Below are positions 63,201-64,000 of a stretch of 64,000 nt of DNA, in pieces. Where the stretch lies: positions 124,001 through 188,000 of the forward strand of contig NZ_MCGQ01000009.1 in NCBI RefSeq assembly GCF_002242805.1, in the 5' to 3' direction. The position numbers were made by a program, and so were the translations under genes. The stretch's first letter is position 1. Every line of letters starts with the position of its first letter. This DNA comes from Streptomyces diastatochromogenes. Its GTDB lineage: Bacteria; Actinomycetota; Actinomycetes; Streptomycetales; Streptomycetaceae. The notes under the pieces are model-generated. The model was not told the DNA's origin and did no database searches. It saw only the letters and a list, made by a program, of their open reading frames with translations.

Positions 63201-63947
63201 GGTGAGCCGGCGGCCGGTGGGGTCGTGCAGTTCGTCGGCGGGGCGCAGCCGGGTGTGCCGGCCGGGACCGGCGGTCGTACCGATGAGGGGCGCGCCGGAG
63301 TCGTCGGCGTAGAGATGGTGGACGCGCACGGAGGCGAACGCGCCGGACTGCTGGCAGGCCTGGCGCAGCTCCTCGACCAGCTGACCCCAGACGGCCATGG
63401 CGGGCCCGGTGTCCATGAGCAGCTGGACGTCGCAGCGCCGGCGGCGGCCGGGCCGGGTGACGGGGAGCAGGATGCCGCTGGCGGCGGCGCGGTCGGCGGT
63501 GGCCTCCTCGTCGATCGGCTCGTCCTCGGAGCGGACGGAGGCGACCCGGTAGCGGCCGAGGGCGCGCAGCGCCTTCTCCAGGCCGAGCAGTCCCGGCAGG
63601 GCGCCGGCGGCGGGGGCGCGGACGGGAAACGCGGCGGGCTCGCCGGAGTCGGCCCGCAGGCGCGGCGTGAGGCCGGGGGTGAGTAGCGGGACCGGGGCGG
63701 CGGGGGCGTCCGCCGGGGGCCGGGGCGGATGGGCGATCGGCGGCTCGGAGGAGTCGGAAGGTAACGCCTCCGGATCCCCGTCGACCTGGCCGGACAGTGC
63801 CGTGTCGGGCCGTACGGGCGCGTCGCGGGGCGCGGCCGCGCCGAGCCGCCGGGCCAGCCAGACCGCGTCCGCCACGTCCTCCGCGGTGAGGTCGAGCCCG
63901 CCCTGGCGCAGCTTGCCGATCAGCTCGTCCAGGCGCATCCCGGGCAT
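60252..63947 (-). CDS. SAV_2336 N-terminal-domain protein
   Basis: A 1,231-residue protein. The N-terminus (MPGMRLDELIGKLRQGGLDLTAEDVADAVWLARRL) is the SAV_2336 domain. Then comes a Pro-rich linker, a region with a VWA-like core (CDVQLLMDTGPAMAVWGQLVEELRQACQQ; FVISDCVGPLW) at about 160-300, a helical middle part, a Gly/Ser-rich low-complexity segment (61470-61840), and a TPR-like C-terminal half (YERAVLLAPADGALRCQLLTAWGESLL), ending in WINWSEFDRS. Such proteins sit beside MoxR-type AAA ATPases in actinobacterial NTP-dependent signalling or conflict islands. Function is not established. Confidence 0.78.
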   Translation of the reverse strand: MPGMRLDELIGKLRQGGLDLTAEDVADAVWLARRLGAAAPRDAPVRPDTALSGQVDGDPEALPSDSSEPPIAHPPRPPADAPAAPVPLLTPGLTPRLRADSGEPAAFPVRAPAAGALPGLLGLEKALRALGRYRVASVRSEDEPIDEEATADRAAASGILLPVTRPGRRRRCDVQLLMDTGPAMAVWGQLVEELRQACQQSGAFASVRVHHLYADDSGAPLIGTTAGPGRHTRLRPADELHDPTGRRLTFVISDCVGPLWQNGSAQRLLHQWPRTAPLAVVQPLPPRLWGRTALPAEPGLLLRPAEVGGRLGFRPDDEPWEEPAPGARPVPVLQPTPEAFEAFARLLGGAGPTRERAWAALTDPGTTPAAAPAGTAPRSDDDLLRAFRAGASPGALRLAGYLAAAPLTLPVMQLVQRAMLPDTGPMELAEVLLGGLLRQLPGTEAQPCFAYSGRVQDLLLSSLDQDTAGLVLKHCSAYVERHFGRGTRNFAALAAARLADHGPAGGAAPLPEEGGSAEGGGSVEAELFARIPARVLRFYLPDLVTPDPLTEAERLLDQWHHLADPEVLRRAREQALAAAVPGTAPGTDLRSHLVLGRILRAEAGTAAARTAGRRAELLREAAAALAAAHATAPADSRERADAALELASCRRELWQLTAESDHLTAALEVLDPEPAPWPGLTERARAWFRAWHRGDADTGAGLGDAGRREPGGGSASSAGGKGAGGGSADAAAPGSGREGSGDGSGGFVGPGSGREGSGGGSGGLTAPGSGLGGLGEAGAPGSGVDGLGEAAVPGSGPGGSGGFVGSGSGVDRFGEADAPRSGPGGAGVGPGDPVASGSSQGDAENGRSHSPAGDAPGTQPAVGRGDVPWPVAAHRSRLLLRGRILLDLRHPGAAIEELREACGILDVEEAADAVRGPALLDLARALRESGAEDGETRRALLRAQRAAGDDPELLLPCLAALAAFHDAAGEAREADETYERAVLLAPADGALRCQLLTAWGESLLRRASTPDGAGIVDRAEYVLREALKSLPARSAQRGRLQGLVGSALAQRFRHLGFLPDLFESRHLLGQAVRAAADAAVRAEVWLQLGRVRLEGWHHAGAPVLMDALQAYESAEREAQAAHGSDPGSVTAARARHGSGAVLALMGRPGAARGAYRAAREQWQRLVGALREVDWADVELTRRVDSEQATGEGRTRAERELRDREEGDWERVAPPWWPWTGEWINWSEFDRS
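61470..61840 (-). repeat. Gly/Ser-rich degenerate coding repeats in the SAV_2336-type gene
   Basis: About seven units beginning PGSG, 13-17 codons each (e.g. PGSGREGSGGGSGGLTA, PGSGVDGLGEAAV). This is a flexible linker of variable length between the VWA/helical part and the TPR part. Confidence 0.7.
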
Positions 63948-63954
63948 CCGCCCC

Positions 63955-64000
63955 TCACCTCGTACGGTCGAGCGGCTGCATGAGCATCTCGGCGATCCGC
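63955..64000 (-). CDS. C-terminal end of a further minus-strand gene (only 14 codons visible)
   Basis: Minus-strand frame reads RIAEMLMQPLDRTR then TGA at 63955-63957, continuing past the window edge. The TGA is 7 bp before the SAV_2336-type start, so it belongs to the same operon. A MoxR-like AAA ATPase is the usual neighbour, but nothing visible proves it. Confidence 0.6.
   Translation of the reverse strand, partial: RIAEMLMQPLDRTR

Overview
The base composition (very GC-rich, strong GC bias at third codon positions, many GTG starts, two TTA codons confined to the inserted element) and the gene families (Cvn conservon, SpoIIE-type phosphatase with an anti-sigma-like ATPase domain, FxSxx-COOH-type TPR/NB-ARC protein, SAV_2336-type protein, multifunctional 2-oxoglutarate dehydrogenase) place this window in a Streptomyces chromosome. 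From memory, unverified, much of the order resembles the S. coelicolor SCO5281-SCO5309 neighbourhood, so most of the window is ordinary core chromosome.

Region by region. 0-8.5 kb: a truncated NAD(P)-binding protein, a transmembrane Ser/Thr kinase, a membrane-anchored repeat protein, and an MFS exporter divergent from an XRE regulator with a perfect palindrome between them. 8.5-16.2 kb: the non-homologous end-joining locus. The resident ku gene is divergent from a stand-alone LigD polymerase-domain gene and is split after about 39 codons by a 5,590-bp Tn554-like element. The element carries tnpA, tnpB and tnpC (two tyrosine recombinases and a small accessory protein) plus its own divergent ku. 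Both junctions share a 7-bp core (CCGTTGT), and removing the element restores the ku reading frame exactly. 16.2-30.4 kb: a NERD protein, a dual-specificity phosphatase, a lipoprotein/orphan histidine kinase pair, a SEDS/PBP cell-wall pair, two divergent diiron proteins, a TetR regulator, an NlpC/P60 hydrolase, an MDR reductase and a DUF6083 protein. 30.4-38.4 kb: a Cvn conservon (sensor-like kinase, roadblock, DUF742, GTPase) followed by a styrene-monooxygenase-like flavoprotein; the kinase has a 15-copy 14-residue repeat. A PP2C-like gene and a MarR regulator flank it.

38.4-47.9 kb: a GH25 muramidase, a large SpoIIE-type phosphatase, two adjacent secreted His/Lys- and Gly/Asn-rich repeat proteins, a Ser/Thr kinase, and lon with a HAIR-type HspR operator. 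47.9-55.4 kb: a rhomboid-like protein, small genes, a spermidine-synthase-like protein, an OmpR/histidine-kinase pair, and the 2-oxoglutarate dehydrogenase with a strong terminator. 55.4-64 kb: a co-directional minus-strand island: TPR/NB-ARC protein, HExxH protein, a 90-residue small protein, a SAV_2336-type protein and the end of another gene. It looks like an NTP-dependent signalling or conflict system with a possible peptide-modification branch.

The main discovery candidate is the ku-targeting transposon that brings a replacement ku: it knocks out the resident NHEJ end-binding gene and supplies a diverged one with a different C-terminus, next to an intact ligD-type polymerase gene.
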